Shown here: in pieces, positions 25,491 to 35,398 of the stretch
Layout: every line of letters starts with the position of its first letter
Position numbering within the stretch: the first letter of the stretch is position 1
DNA from: Posidonia oceanica
Taxonomy: Eukaryota > Streptophyta > Magnoliopsida > Alismatales > Posidoniaceae
DNA length: 64,000 nucleotides
Reading direction: 5' to 3'
Assembly (NCBI GenBank): GCA_037176725.1
Contig: JAZBRS010000014.1
Location: 78,970,501 to 79,034,500 of the forward strand
Translations under genes and position numbers: made by a program
Notes under the pieces: generated by a model
What the model was told of the DNA's origin: nothing
Seen by the model: only the letters and a program-made list of their open reading frames with translations
Databases searched by the model: none

Positions 25491-25760
25491 ACGTTGTTTC
25501 CTCTTGCATGTTGCCCGCATTGCCTGGTTTCACCGTTGTTTTGTTTTATCGCCTGCATTTGCATATAGGGCGGTGATGCTTACTGCCTGGAGTTCTCACG
25601 AGCCGGGTTTCACCCGGTTCGGAACACAGACAGCGTTGTTGAGCGCTTAGATTGCACGTTTACTTTCTTGCATCGCATTCCCTCACTTAGAGCACACCTT
25701 TGAGCATTTAATTAGGCACACATTGGCACTTAGGCATTCAAAGTCTGCATTTACCTGCAT

Positions 25761-25845
25761 ATGCGAGCGTAAGCCTAGAAAGACCAATTCTCGGGCGTGT
25801 CGGGGGTGCCTAACACCTTCCCCGCACGTAACAGGAGTCCTTGCC
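25761..25845 (+). other. Conserved LTR tail block, E2 copy
   Basis: Carries the core GGTGCCTAACACCTTCCCC followed by GCACGTAACAGGAGTCC. Differs from the P1 copy at only a few positions (GACCAATTCTC, GCACG). Confidence 0.8.
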
Positions 25846-26196
25846 CTCTCTCTTGGCCCGCAATGACCATACTGCCCTTATCCTAGGCACGAGTCACGTC
25901 ATTTGCATTCGTTTGCATCTCATTTCTTCTGCATTGCCTTGCATTGCATCTTTTGCTTGGTTTTGCGTGATCATTCACGCATTTCCTCGGTTTTCCTTGT
26001 CTCCCGACCTAATAGACTTGGTGGTGACTCTGATTTTGTCTTATCTTCTTCTTTTCTTCCCTTTTTTCCTTTTTTAAAATGTTTTCGAGTTAAGTCTTCC
26101 TTCTCGGACATAGCCGCTAATAGTGAGCCTGATTCTGATCGGTGCACACGAGCTTTGGCAATGTGCATGGACGATCTGAACACCGGGATTACTACA

Positions 26197-27094
26197 ATAT
26201 GATATCACTTGTATTGATGTGTCCTTTACTGAGGTCCTTGGGGTCCTATTTATAGGTTTTAGCTAGGTCACAAAGTGTGTCTAATGGCTAGCTCAAAGAT
26301 AAGCCAAGACAGCTAAATCGGTAGACAGAAAATGACCGGTTGACCGAAAATCTTAACGATCAACAGTCATCGGCAGACCGATGAACATGGTTGTGCCAAA
26401 AACCCATAACGGTCAAAAATAAATGATTTTCTGTTAACCACTAAATTAGTATACCGTTGAAAAATGGTTCTGCCGATTTTTGACCTAATCCCCTTTTCTT
26501 AGTGTAACGGTTAGAAGTAAATGTTTCTCTAATTAACACTAAATCGGTATGCCGGTGAAAAATGGTTCTGCCGATTTTGGTCACACTCTTATAACGGTCA
26601 GAAGTAAATGATGTTCCTATTTTACCCTAAATCGGTATACCGGTATGAAACGGTTTGCCGATTTGACCAAACTTCTAAAACGGTCAGAAGTAAATGATTT
26701 TTCTGTCATTACCCTAAATTGGTATACCAGTATGAAACGGTTGGCCGATTTTGACCCGTTTTCTATTCCTTATCTTTTCTCATTTGATTTCTTCTGATCC
26801 TTGGGTATGGATATTTCCTAAGTTCTTTTTAGGACTTATTACACCTTAAGAGATCTATTACATTCATAGTACAATAATGAGGAAAAATATACAATCATAT
26901 TTACAACATCAAAAATGGTCTTCTTGTCCATTTCTTCTTGTCTTCATGAACGCTTGATGAGTAATCTTTTCTGCTTCTGATGTTTCTCTTGATGTGTATT
27001 ATAAGTTGAGCTTTTCCAGATGTATTCCTATCTTAGGATAGCTCAAAACAATTTGTTATCATCAAAACTAAATATGTCATAGATTTTATCAACA
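26197..27094 (-). repeat. Copia 3' LTR, partial (898 of 1357 bp)
   Basis: Matches 34501-35398 with no net length change. About two to three dozen substitutions are visible by eye, i.e. roughly 97% identity. Minus-strand start TGTTGATAAAAT at 27094. The missing 459 bp correspond to 34042-34500. Contains about four tandem units of about 105 bp built on AACGGTCAGAAGTAAATGAT and CGGTATACCG. Confidence 0.92.
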
Positions 27095-27095
27095 A

Positions 27096-27108
27096 TCTCC
27101 CCCTTTTT
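27096..27108 (-). promoter_or_regulatory. Copia polypurine tract
   Basis: Minus-strand AAAAAGGGGGAGAT, directly before the TGTTGATA start of the 3' LTR, is the expected plus-strand primer. A second AAAAAGGGGGAGA lies at 27291-27305 in a context (GACAAAAAGGGGGAGAAAT) common in plant Copia tails, and a third, weaker purine run lies near 27240. Confidence 0.85.
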
Positions 27109-27768
27109 GATGATGACAAAATTTGTATGTAACATCCCATTGATTTTTTGATATAATGTCAAAATATACTAAAAAAAATCTATATCAATGGCCCCCCTTA
27201 CTATATGCCTAGATAAGAATGGAAAATATTTTTCTTAGGCTCCCCCTTACTATAGGCATTAGTGTATTAAGCCATTTGATGTTAATTATTTCTCCCCCTT
27301 TTTGTCATTAACAAAAATGATAATGTAATACACAAGAATAATTATTTTCTTTCTAAGAAAATAAAATGAGTTTCCTCTTTAAGATAAAGTAATAAACATT
27401 GTAATTTTGAACAACGTAGATTACAAGCTAAGCATTTTTGAAGTTTTTCTATTTGGCAAAACATAGATGTGCATTTGAACTTAATTTATAGTAGATATGC
27501 ATATATCATTATACCTTTTGAAATTTAAATGTTTGAGATAACTAGATGATACTAAGCATCCTTTGATAAAGATAAGTGATCATTCATAGAAGAGTTTTAA
27601 AGAGGCACAACAATTGTCAAAATATGTACAATCAAACATGAACAGAATTTAATGAGGAGAATCGTCATCGTCGGAGTCAGCAAGCTTCTGTTGGATCTTG
27701 TATAGCATTTCTTGCATTTGGCCTTGCCATTGAGTGGTGCGATATTGCCAATCGACAATGCCAGCGAA

Positions 27769-28850
27769 TTAACGAGTTTGTTCTATCTGCATGGCTTCAA
27801 CCTTCTTCCGTAGGTCATCAATGTCCTCTTTAAGTGGGTCCTCTTGATCTTCATCAGAAGATTCAACTTCTTGTGCAGGAGCACTTGAAGAAGAGGGACC
27901 GGAAGTGCAAGCTCGACCGGATGCTTGTTCCATTTTATTGATGGTGACAAGATCTAAGGGTTTTGTCCTAACAGGAAGAGATGGCTCATGGGATAAAGGG
28001 ATATTGTAGTGAATGAATAGGTAAGTGAGGAGAGGACCATAAAATAGCTTGGTTTTAATATGGGTGAGATAATGGCATATGATGTGGGACCAATTTACTG
28101 GAATCTTTTTGGTTATGGCATAGATGGGTTTGCAGGTCATACTTCGAAGTTCATCAAAGTGACCTTTCTTTTGGATTATGTTGGCGGCTAGGATATTGGC
28201 TATGATCCTAGATTCTTTGGTTAATTGGTTGATCTTATTAGGTAAAATGTGCTTTTCTTATTTTGAGATATGGTCTTGTTGATGTCTAAGCATGACCAAC
28301 CTAATTCCTCAATGGACTTTGTAAGATCAATTCCGGTGGATGGGATTTTAAGAAGTTGTCCAATTAGGGTTTCATCAAAGGGGATGTCTACTCCTACAAG
28401 GTATGATGTATAGGTATCATGGGAAATTTCTAGGTTGGCAGAAAATTGGGAAACTAAGTGTGGAAAATATTGAGTGTCACCAATGGAAGCAAGCATAGGT
28501 ATTAACAATTGAACTTCAAAAAGAGGACCAATCTTTGGACCAAGGGAGTTAAAAACAACCTTTCTGCCCGTGAGGACTTCCCGATTGGCATAGAAATGTT
28601 GGTGGTTCTTCTGGGCTTCGTCGTTGATGAAGAGAAGGCTCTGGTTGCCATACGTATGGTCGTCGTCGTCGAAGGAGTCGGCTGGAGCTTTCCGCTTTGG
28701 CTTGGACGCACAGCTCTTCTTTGGGGCCATTGTAATGGGCGGACGGGGAATGTAGGACGAGAGGGTGAGAGAACTGGTGGAGGAATGGGTTGCTAGGGTT
28801 TGGAAGAGTGGGAGGAGTGGAGGTTTGGAGGGTTTGGAGGAGTCGGCCAA
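27769..28850 (-). pseudogene. Extra ORF after Copia pol: putative plant transposon-type protein, frameshifted
   Basis: Two same-strand ORFs (28850-28221, 209 codons; 28140-27769, 123 codons) lie between the pol stop and the polypurine tract. Translation across the gap shows that the second reading frame is already open from about 28240, upstream of its first ATG, so one base gained or lost near 28240 splits what was a single protein of about 350 residues. The first part has a Ser/Pro-rich start, a basic KPKRKAP segment, then a conserved-looking region (FYANREVL.., LFEVQLLIPMLASIGDT, VGVDIPFDETLIG). The second has ITKKIPVNWSHIICHYLTH and an acidic coiled-coil tail (SSDEDQEDPLKEDIDDL). This looks like the domain annotated as putative plant transposon protein (PF20167-like). 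That match is from memory and unverified. The position equals that of the env-like ORF of SIRE elements, but I see no signal peptide or clear membrane segment. Function unknown. Confidence 0.65.
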
Positions 28851-28859
28851 AGGAGATGA

Positions 28860-29384
28860 AGAGAAAAAAACGGTGGAACCCTAGGTGTTTTTATATGGTG
28901 GAACTAATTTTGAACGAAATCGGTATCCCGATATGAAATCGGTATGCCGAAATACTTAAAAAGCTGGCAAAGCTAACACACCGGTACAAAAAGTTTGACC
29001 GAAACAGTGATTTTCGGCAAACCGGTACAGAAGGTTCTCCCGAAACAGGGAATTTCGACAGATCGCTAAAGAAGGTTCTCCCGAAACAGTGATTTTCGGT
29101 AGACCGCCCAAAAAATAGTTCTCCCGAATCAAGGATTTTCGGTAGACCGTTATAAAAGGTTCTCCCGAAACAGGGATTTTTGGCAGACCGGTGTTGTTGA
29201 TCGATAGGACTTTTTATATGACCATGATTTAATAACGGTAGATCGACAAAAAAGGTTCTCTCGAATCAGGGATTTTCGGTAAACCGGTAAAAAACGGTGC
29301 AACAAAAAACTGATAGATTTTTCAGAGAACCGTGTACCGATTTTAATCGGTGTGCCGATTCTGATTTTTGTTCAAAACATAAGT
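28860..29384 (-). repeat. Non-coding stretch with about 45-bp repeats in Copia element
   Basis: Between pol and the extra ORF. About six degenerate units occur at 28970-29290, with words AAGGTTCTCCCGAAACAGGG and ATTTTCGGTAGACCG. The CGGTATGCCG-type words also occur in the LTR repeats, so this region may derive from LTR-like material. Confidence 0.7.
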
Positions 29385-31403
29385 TTATATTATTTCACAT
29401 ATTTTGCATATGCCTAGGTTTCTTCTAATTTTTACAAATTGAGCCTTATCAAGAGGTTTAGTTAGGATGTCAGCTAATTGATCAGATGTTGAGATAAATT
29501 CTAATTTTATATTATTTTTGGCAACATGATCTCTTAAAAAATGATGTCGAACTTCAATGTGTTTGGTTCTTGAATGATTTACAGGATTTTTAGATAGATT
29601 TATTGCACTTGTATTATCACACATTATAGGTGTTATATTAAATATTAAGTCAAAATCTTTTAATGTTTGTTTCATCCACAATATTTGAGCACAGCAACAT
29701 CCGGCTGCTATATATTCTGCCTCAGTAGTGGATAGAGCTACACTATTTTGTTTCTTGCTAAACCAAGAAACCAAGGAATGCCTTAAAAGTTGACAGGTTC
29801 CACTAGTACTTTTTCTATCTGTCTTACATCCAGCATAATCAGCATCGCTATAACCTACTAATTCTAAGTTTGTATTGTTTGGATAAAATAAACCTAATTC
29901 TGTAGTGCCATGTAGATATCTAAATATTCTTTTGACTGCAGTCAGATGGGATTCCTTTGGTGCGGCTTGATATCGGGCACAAAGACATACACTAAACATG
30001 ATATCTGGTCTACCAGCAGTCAAATAAAGTAGAGAACCTATCATGCCTCTAAATATCTTTTGATCTACATCTTTCCCATTTTCATCCTTGTCTAACTTAG
30101 TATTTGTACTCATAGGTGTTCTAGCATCCTTTGAGTTTTCCATTCTAAATCTTTTTAATAATTCGTTCGTATATTTTTCTTGGTGGATGAATATTCCTTC
30201 ATTCATTTGCTTTACTTGAAATCCAAGAAAGTAATTTAATTCTCCCATCATACTCATCTCAAATTCTTTTTGCATAATATTAGAGAATTCTTCACATAGA
30301 TCTTCATTTGTTGATCCAAAGATGATATCATCAACATAGATTTGGATTAATAGTATTCCTTTTTTATTTTTCTTGATAAATAATGTTGTGTCAGCAACTC
30401 CAATAACAAAGCCTTTTTCAATTAAAAATTTCTTCAATCTATCATACCAAGCTCTAGGAGCTTGTTTTAGGCCATAGAGAGCTTTGTTTAATTTGAATAC
30501 ATAATCAGTATATACTTCATGTTCAAATCCAGGGGGTTGTTTGACATACACTTCTTCCTCAATCACCCCATTTAAGAAGGCACTTTTCACATCCATTTGA
30601 TATAACTTGAAACTCATTGAACTTGCATAAGCTAACAACATTCTTATTGATTCTAGTCTAGCTATTAGAGCATAGGTTTCATCAAAGTCGATTCCTTCTT
30701 CTTGATTATAACCTTGTGCTACTAATCTAGCCTTATTTTTCACTATGTTTCCAAATTCATCTAATTTGTTTTTGTATATCCACTTTGTTCCTATGATTTG
30801 GTGATCTTTAGGTTTTGGAACTAATTCCCACACATTATTTCTTTTAAATTGATTTAATTCTTCATTCATAGCATCCATCCAATATTCATCCTTGCTAGCA
30901 TCATTTATGTTTTTAGGCTCAATAGATGATATGAATGCATATGATGCACATTCGTGATCCAGTTTGGATCTGGTCAGAATTCCTTTGGAGATTTCTCCAA
31001 GGATTTGTTCTTTTGGATGACCATGAACGAATTGCCAGTTTGAAGTGTTATTTTCTTCAAGTTTGGGTGTGTCTTTGTTTTCTTTAGGTTTATTTACTTG
31101 ATCTTCTTGAATATTTTCTTCATTTTCTATATTTATAATAGTGATACTATTTTCATCAAAGTTTACATGCATTGATTCGTCAATAGTAAGTGTTCTTTTA
31201 TTATAAATTCTATAAGCTTTGCTTCTAGAGGAATATCTAAGAAATATTCCTTCATCAGATTTGGGATCAAATTTATCCAAGTTATCCTTGGTGTTTAAAA
31301 TAAAACATTTGTAACCAAAAACTTTAAAATACGAAATCTATGGGGTCTTGCAAAACCAAAGCTCAAAAGGAGTTTTATGTAAGATAGGTCTAAGTAAAAC
31401 TCA
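29385..31403 (-). pseudogene. Copia pol, integrase C-terminus, reverse transcriptase and RNase H
   Basis: An uninterrupted 631-codon frame (31280-29385), preceded in the same frame by 41 codons broken by a TGA at 31403-31401 and a TAG at 31340-31338. It starts in the integrase C-terminal region ([15 protein letters not shown]). RT follows with [13 protein letters not shown], the [20 protein letters not shown] stretch, [12 protein letters not shown], the catalytic YVDD in [11 protein letters not shown], and YFLGFQV. RNase H follows with [17 protein letters not shown] and CDNTSAI, ending in the usual [15 protein letters not shown] replaces the common YAPVARLE. The RT and RNase H catalytic residues visible to me are intact, so this half decayed less than the integrase half. 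Role: cDNA synthesis in the particle. Confidence 0.93.
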
Positions 31404-32417
31404 ATTCAAAATATAACATGCTGTATTTACAGCTTCAGCCCAGAAATGCTTAGGTAAATTGTTTTCACATAGCATAGTCCTAGCCATTTCTTGCAATGTT
31501 CTATTTTTTTCATTCAACAACTCCATTTTGTTGTGGAGTTCTTGGAAAAGAAAAATTGTGTTGAAAACCATTTTCTTCACAGAAATTTCAAAACTATCAT
31601 TTTCAAACTCTCCTCCATGATCACTACCAATTTTGATAATGTTTAATCCTTTTTCATTTTGGACCTTTTTACAAAAGTTTTGAAATTCCGAGAATACATC
31701 ATTTTTGTTGGTTAGAAACAATACCCAAGTAAATCTCGAGAAATCATCAACCAAAACAAAAGCATATCTTTTTCCTCCTAAACTTAGAGTTCTACTTGGA
31801 CCAAATAAATCGATATGAAGCAATTCTAATGGTTTGGTGGTAGAAATCATTTCTTTAGTTTTGAAAGAGGATTTAATCTGTTTTCCAAATTGACATGCAT
31901 CACAAAGTTTATCCTTTTTTAAATCGATTTTTGGCAAACCATTTATAAAATCACCTTTGGATAATCTTGATAGTTGTTCCATATTGGCATGGCTAAGTCT
32001 TCTATGCCATAGCCAAGCATCATCACTTGTAGAAGCTACATATGATATCATTTTATTTGTTTCATAGGATATTTTAATTTTATATACATTGTGTTTTCTA
32101 TTTCCAGTGAATATTATTTTATTTGTTGTTGAGTCAAAGATTGTACATTCTTTCTTATCAAACAGGACTTTATATCCAATATCACACAATTGACTAATGC
32201 TAATTAGATTATGTTTTAATCCATCTACTAAGAGAACATTTTCAATAGAGGGATCATTAGGATTACCTACGCATCTGATCCCGATAATTATTTCTTTGGC
32301 ATTATCTTCAAAAGTGACTGTTCCTTCGTCTTTAGACTTAAGAACGCTTAGAAGACTGTGATTTCCGGTCATGTGACGGGAGCAGCCACTATCCAAAATC
32401 CACTTTGAGTATTTCAT
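31401..32417 (-). pseudogene. Copia protease remnant, GAG-pre-integrase and integrase core
   Basis: 338 codons, opening on an ATGA overlap with the gag stop, which marks a frameshift rather than a designed junction. Near the start, WILDSGCSRHMTG carries the aspartic protease DSG. The zinc-binding pre-integrase part follows (WLWHRRLSHANM..CDACQFGK: HX4H, CX2C), then the integrase core with DLFGP and SDHGGEF giving the first two acidic residues. The segment that should hold the third (the NGVVERKN region of the family) is read in a shifted frame at about 31510-31560, between two compensating small indels, so the DDE triad is lost. The frame ends at a TGA after FWAEAVNTACYILN. Integration function is almost certainly gone. 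Confidence 0.9.
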
Positions 32418-33987
32418 GTTCCTACATTAGAGGACAAGAATGTCTTAGGTACCCAAATCTGAGTGGGAGAGGATTTAATTCTTCCAAATCTATCCCTTTG
32501 AACCCTTCTAGGTGCATTTTGTTTTTTAATTACAAAGATATATTTTTCATTCGTTGAAGCTCTAATAAATCCATTTTTGTTTGGTTTATCCTTGAAAGGG
32601 GAAAAACTAATACCATGCTTGTAGAGTGAACGTTTTTGACTTGATAGAATTAAGTCTAGATTTTCTTTTCCTTTTGTGAATTTTACCACAGTATTAAATA
32701 AGTCATTACTTTTTTCTTTAAGATCTTTTATATCTTTTTCAAGGTTAGAGATTTTGGTTCTCATATGTTTGAGATCCATGTTCAACTCTGTATTTTTAAT
32801 GTTTAGTTCTTCATTTTCATTAAGTAATTTTTCTCCTTCATTTATGAGTTGTTTATTTGTATTTTCTAGTTCTTCGTTTTGTTTATTTTTGAGTTTATAT
32901 GAAGTTTTCAGAGTTTTATATTTGTCATATATGTCATTGAAAGCATTTATCAATTCTTCCATATCATCATTTGGGGATAAAGAGTTTTCATCTTGTGCCA
33001 TGAAGCACATGTTAGCTCTTTCATTATCCGATGATGATTCTTCATCAGATGAAGAATCAGTTTCATCCCAAGTGGCTTGGAGAGCTTTCTTCTTAGGTTT
33101 TCTAGTGTCTTTCCTAAAGGTTTTCATTTTAAGTAATGGACAATCTCTTTTGATATGTCTAGGTTTGTTACACTTGAAACATAGAGGGACTTCATCTTGT
33201 TCATGAGATTTTCCTTTCTTATGAAAATTTTTGTTTCTTATAAACCTTTGAAATCTTTTGGTGAGGAGAGCAATTTCTTCAGCGTTATCATTTTCTGATT
33301 TAGTATCAGTTGTGGTTTTTAAAGCAATAACTTTTTTGTTTGATTGTTTTTCACTTTCCTTCTCTTGCATTTGTACTTCATAGGAAGTCAAGTTTCCAAT
33401 AAGATTTTCTAAAGCATAGTTTGATAAATCCTTAGCTTCTTCTATAGCTGTTGTTTTCTTTTTCCATTTGGGAGTTAAGGATCTTAACACTTTTCTCGCT
33501 AAATCACTTTGTGAATAGCTTTTACCAAGAGCATGTAGAGAGTTAGTTATGTCACAAAACTGTGAAAACATTTCTCCAATAGGCTCATTAGGTTTCATTT
33601 TGAATAGTTCATATTTGTGAACCAGCATATTTATTTTGGTTTCTTTAACTTGATTTGTTCCTTCATGAGTTACTTCAAGGTTATGCCAAGCTTCTTGAGA
33701 AGTTGTACAATTAGATATTTTGTTGAATTGTTCCTGATTTACAGCATAAAATAAAATATTTAGGCATTTTGCATCTAAGGTAGCTAATCTTTCATCCTCT
33801 TCATTCCACTCTCTATATGGTTTGTCATTTTTGGGAATTCCATTTATTATGATGTCCCATAATTTAAAGTTTGTTGCTTTTAAATATATAACCATTCTGC
33901 ATTTCCAGTAACTATAGTTATTTCCATCAAAGAATGGTGGTATGTTATGCTTTGACCTTCAATTACATTATTACTAGTAGAGGCCAT
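32414..33987 (-). pseudogene. Copia gag (UBN2-type) with zinc knuckle, N-terminal frameshift
   Basis: The 493-codon frame begins at an internal Met (33895). The likely original start is the ATG at 33987-33985, whose frame is linked to the main one by a one-base shift near 33945, since family-typical residues around NNYSYW appear in the downstream frame. Residues 1-180 of the long frame look like the UBN2 gag domain (LWDIIINGIP, SQEAWHNLE, KVLRSLTPKW). C239, C242, H247 and C252 form a CX2CX4HX4C knuckle (CFKCNKPRHIKRDC). A Ser/Asp/Glu-rich patch (DSSSDEESSSD) and a Glu/Asn/Lys-rich coiled coil (about 310-400) follow. Forms the particle and binds RNA in intact relatives. Confidence 0.9.
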
Positions 33988-34027
33988 GCCTAAGTAGATT
34001 GTTAAATCTTAGTTTTTAGACAACTTG

Positions 34028-34039
34028 GCTCTGATACCA
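34028..34039 (-). promoter_or_regulatory. Copia primer-binding site
   Basis: Minus-strand TGGTATCAGAGC, two bases after the CA end of the 5' LTR. This is the classic complement of the plant initiator methionine tRNA 3' end. Confidence 0.93.
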
Positions 34040-34041
34040 AT

Positions 34042-35398
34042 TGTTAGGATCTAGTGATACTCTAGAGGGGGGTGAATAGAGTAATTTAAAGGTTTACAGA
34101 ATTCTTTGAATTATTTAGCACAAACTAAATACACAACTATATTTGCACAATATATGGTATTGAATTTTATACTAAAATATGCAAAGAAAGGGAAAAGAGA
34201 CAATGAATAACACAGTTATATATAGTGGTTCAGCCACCTGGCCTAGTCCACTCCCATATTCCCTCTGGAATTCCCTTAATCTTAAATCACAGTAAACTAC
34301 ACTTACTTGATGAAGATTACAATCTCCTCTGCACATACCGCAGAGTCCTTCCCTTAGCTAGAGAAGGATATCACCCTTGTTTACAATTTGCTCTAAGAAA
34401 TAACTCTTCTTGATCTCCCACAATATACTTTAGCTTTTGAACACTTGCTAGGGAGAAATCTCACTTGGAAAAAAGGATTTTGAAACTTGAAGTATGGAGT
34501 ATATGATATCACTTGTATTGATGTGTCCTTTAGTGAGGTCCTTGGGGTCCTATTTATAGGTTTTAGCTAGGTCACAAAGTGTGTCTAATGGCTAGCTCAA
34601 AGATAAGCCAAGACAGCTAAATTGGTAGACCGAAAATGACCGGTTGACCGAAAATCTTAACGATCAACAGTCATCGGCAGACCAATGAACATGGTTGTGC
34701 TGAAAACCCATAACGGTCCAAAATAAATGATTTTCTGTTAACCACTAAATCGGTATACCGTTGAAAAATGGTTCTATCGATTTTTGACCTAATCCCCTTT
34801 TCTTAGTGTAACGGTTAGAAGTAAATGTTTCTCTAATTAACACTAAATCGGTATGCCGGTGAAAAATGGTTCTGCTGATTTTGGTCACACTCTTATAACG
34901 GTCAAAAGTAAATGATTTTCCTATTTTACCCTAAATCGGTATACCGATATGAAACGGTTTGCCGATTTGACCAAACTTCTAAAACGGTCAGAAGTAAATG
35001 ATTTTTCTGTCATTACCCTAAATCGGTATACCAGTATGAAACGGTTTGCCGATTTTGACCTGTTTTCTATTCCTTATCTTTTCTCATTTGATTTCTTCTG
35101 ATCCTTGGGTATGGATATTTCCTAAGTTCTTTTTAGGACTTATTACACCTTAAGGGATCTATTACATTCATAGTACAATAATGAGGAAAAATATACAATC
35201 ATATTTACAACATCAAAAATGGTCTTCTTGTCCATTTCTTCTTGTCTTCGTGAACGCTTGATGAGTAATCTTTTCTAGTTCTACTGCTTCTCTTGATGTG
35301 TATTATAAGTTGAGCTTTTCCAGATGTATTCCTATCTTAGGATAGCTCAAAACAATTTGTTATCATCAAAACTAAATATGTCATAAATTTTATCAACA
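34042..35398 (-). repeat. Copia 5' LTR, complete (1357 bp)
   Basis: Minus-strand TGTTGATAAAAT at 35398 to ..GATCCTAACA at 34042, with TG..CA ends. Tandem units of about 105 bp at about 34630-35060 carry CGGTATACCG-type palindromes. The bases outside (35399-35403, CAGGT) should be the target duplication. Its partner is not in the window because the other LTR is broken. Confidence 0.92.

Larger units (their letters stand above)
20395..26196 (+). mobile_element. Complete Gypsy 3' LTR (E2), 5.8 kb
   Basis: 5802 bp from TGTTGACACCCC to GGGATTACTACA, with TG..CA ends. In order: CCCTAG-rich leader (to 20790); CTCTCT stretches (20810-20900); an A/C-rich, G-poor region (21100-21870); T-rich polypyrimidine (21870-22060); GC-rich block (22070-23560, ending in GCTACAGTGG and CTGTAGCA words); TGCA-word tract (23580-24480); CCGTTGGATCTTCTC segment (24617-24632); 30-bp array (24786-25490); and tail. 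The base after its end (26197) is the point where homology to the Copia LTR resumes, so E2 inserted into the Copia LTR. This is one of two uninterrupted LTRs of this family with both ends in the window, apart from the solo LTR. Confidence 0.88.
26197..35398 (-). mobile_element. SIRE/Maximus-like Ty1/Copia retrotransposon (E3), 3' LTR interrupted
   Basis: Minus-strand element. The 5' LTR is 35398 to 34042, followed by an initiator-Met type PBS, gag, protease-integrase, RT-RNase H, an extra ORF, a polypurine tract and a 3' LTR from 27094 to 26197. The 3' LTR is broken 898 bp in by insertion of E2. The order integrase before RT is Copia-specific. Long LTRs, a gag with a coiled coil and zinc knuckle, and an extra ORF after pol point to the SIRE/Maximus lineage. 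It sits in the leader of E5. Gag and pol carry frameshifts and stops, so the copy is dead. Confidence 0.9.

Noticed and set aside
24735..25650. ORFs of 270-300 codons in three plus frames and one minus frame
   Set aside because: Same array artefact in the E2 LTR; no domain and no start context shared with other copies.
26197..26201. ATATG following both E2 (26197) and E1a (16443), suggesting one shared insertion
   Set aside because: E2 ends on the plus strand and E1a starts on the minus strand. Treating the two as one target duplication would need an element beginning at 16448, which is not an LTR end. A chance match of five bases is the simpler reading.
34501..35398. First reading of the Copia LTR as 895-898 bp with boundary at 34501-34504
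   Set aside because: That boundary lacks a PBS. The initiator-Met PBS at 34028-34039 places the true LTR end at 34042, so the shorter match reflects the broken left copy.
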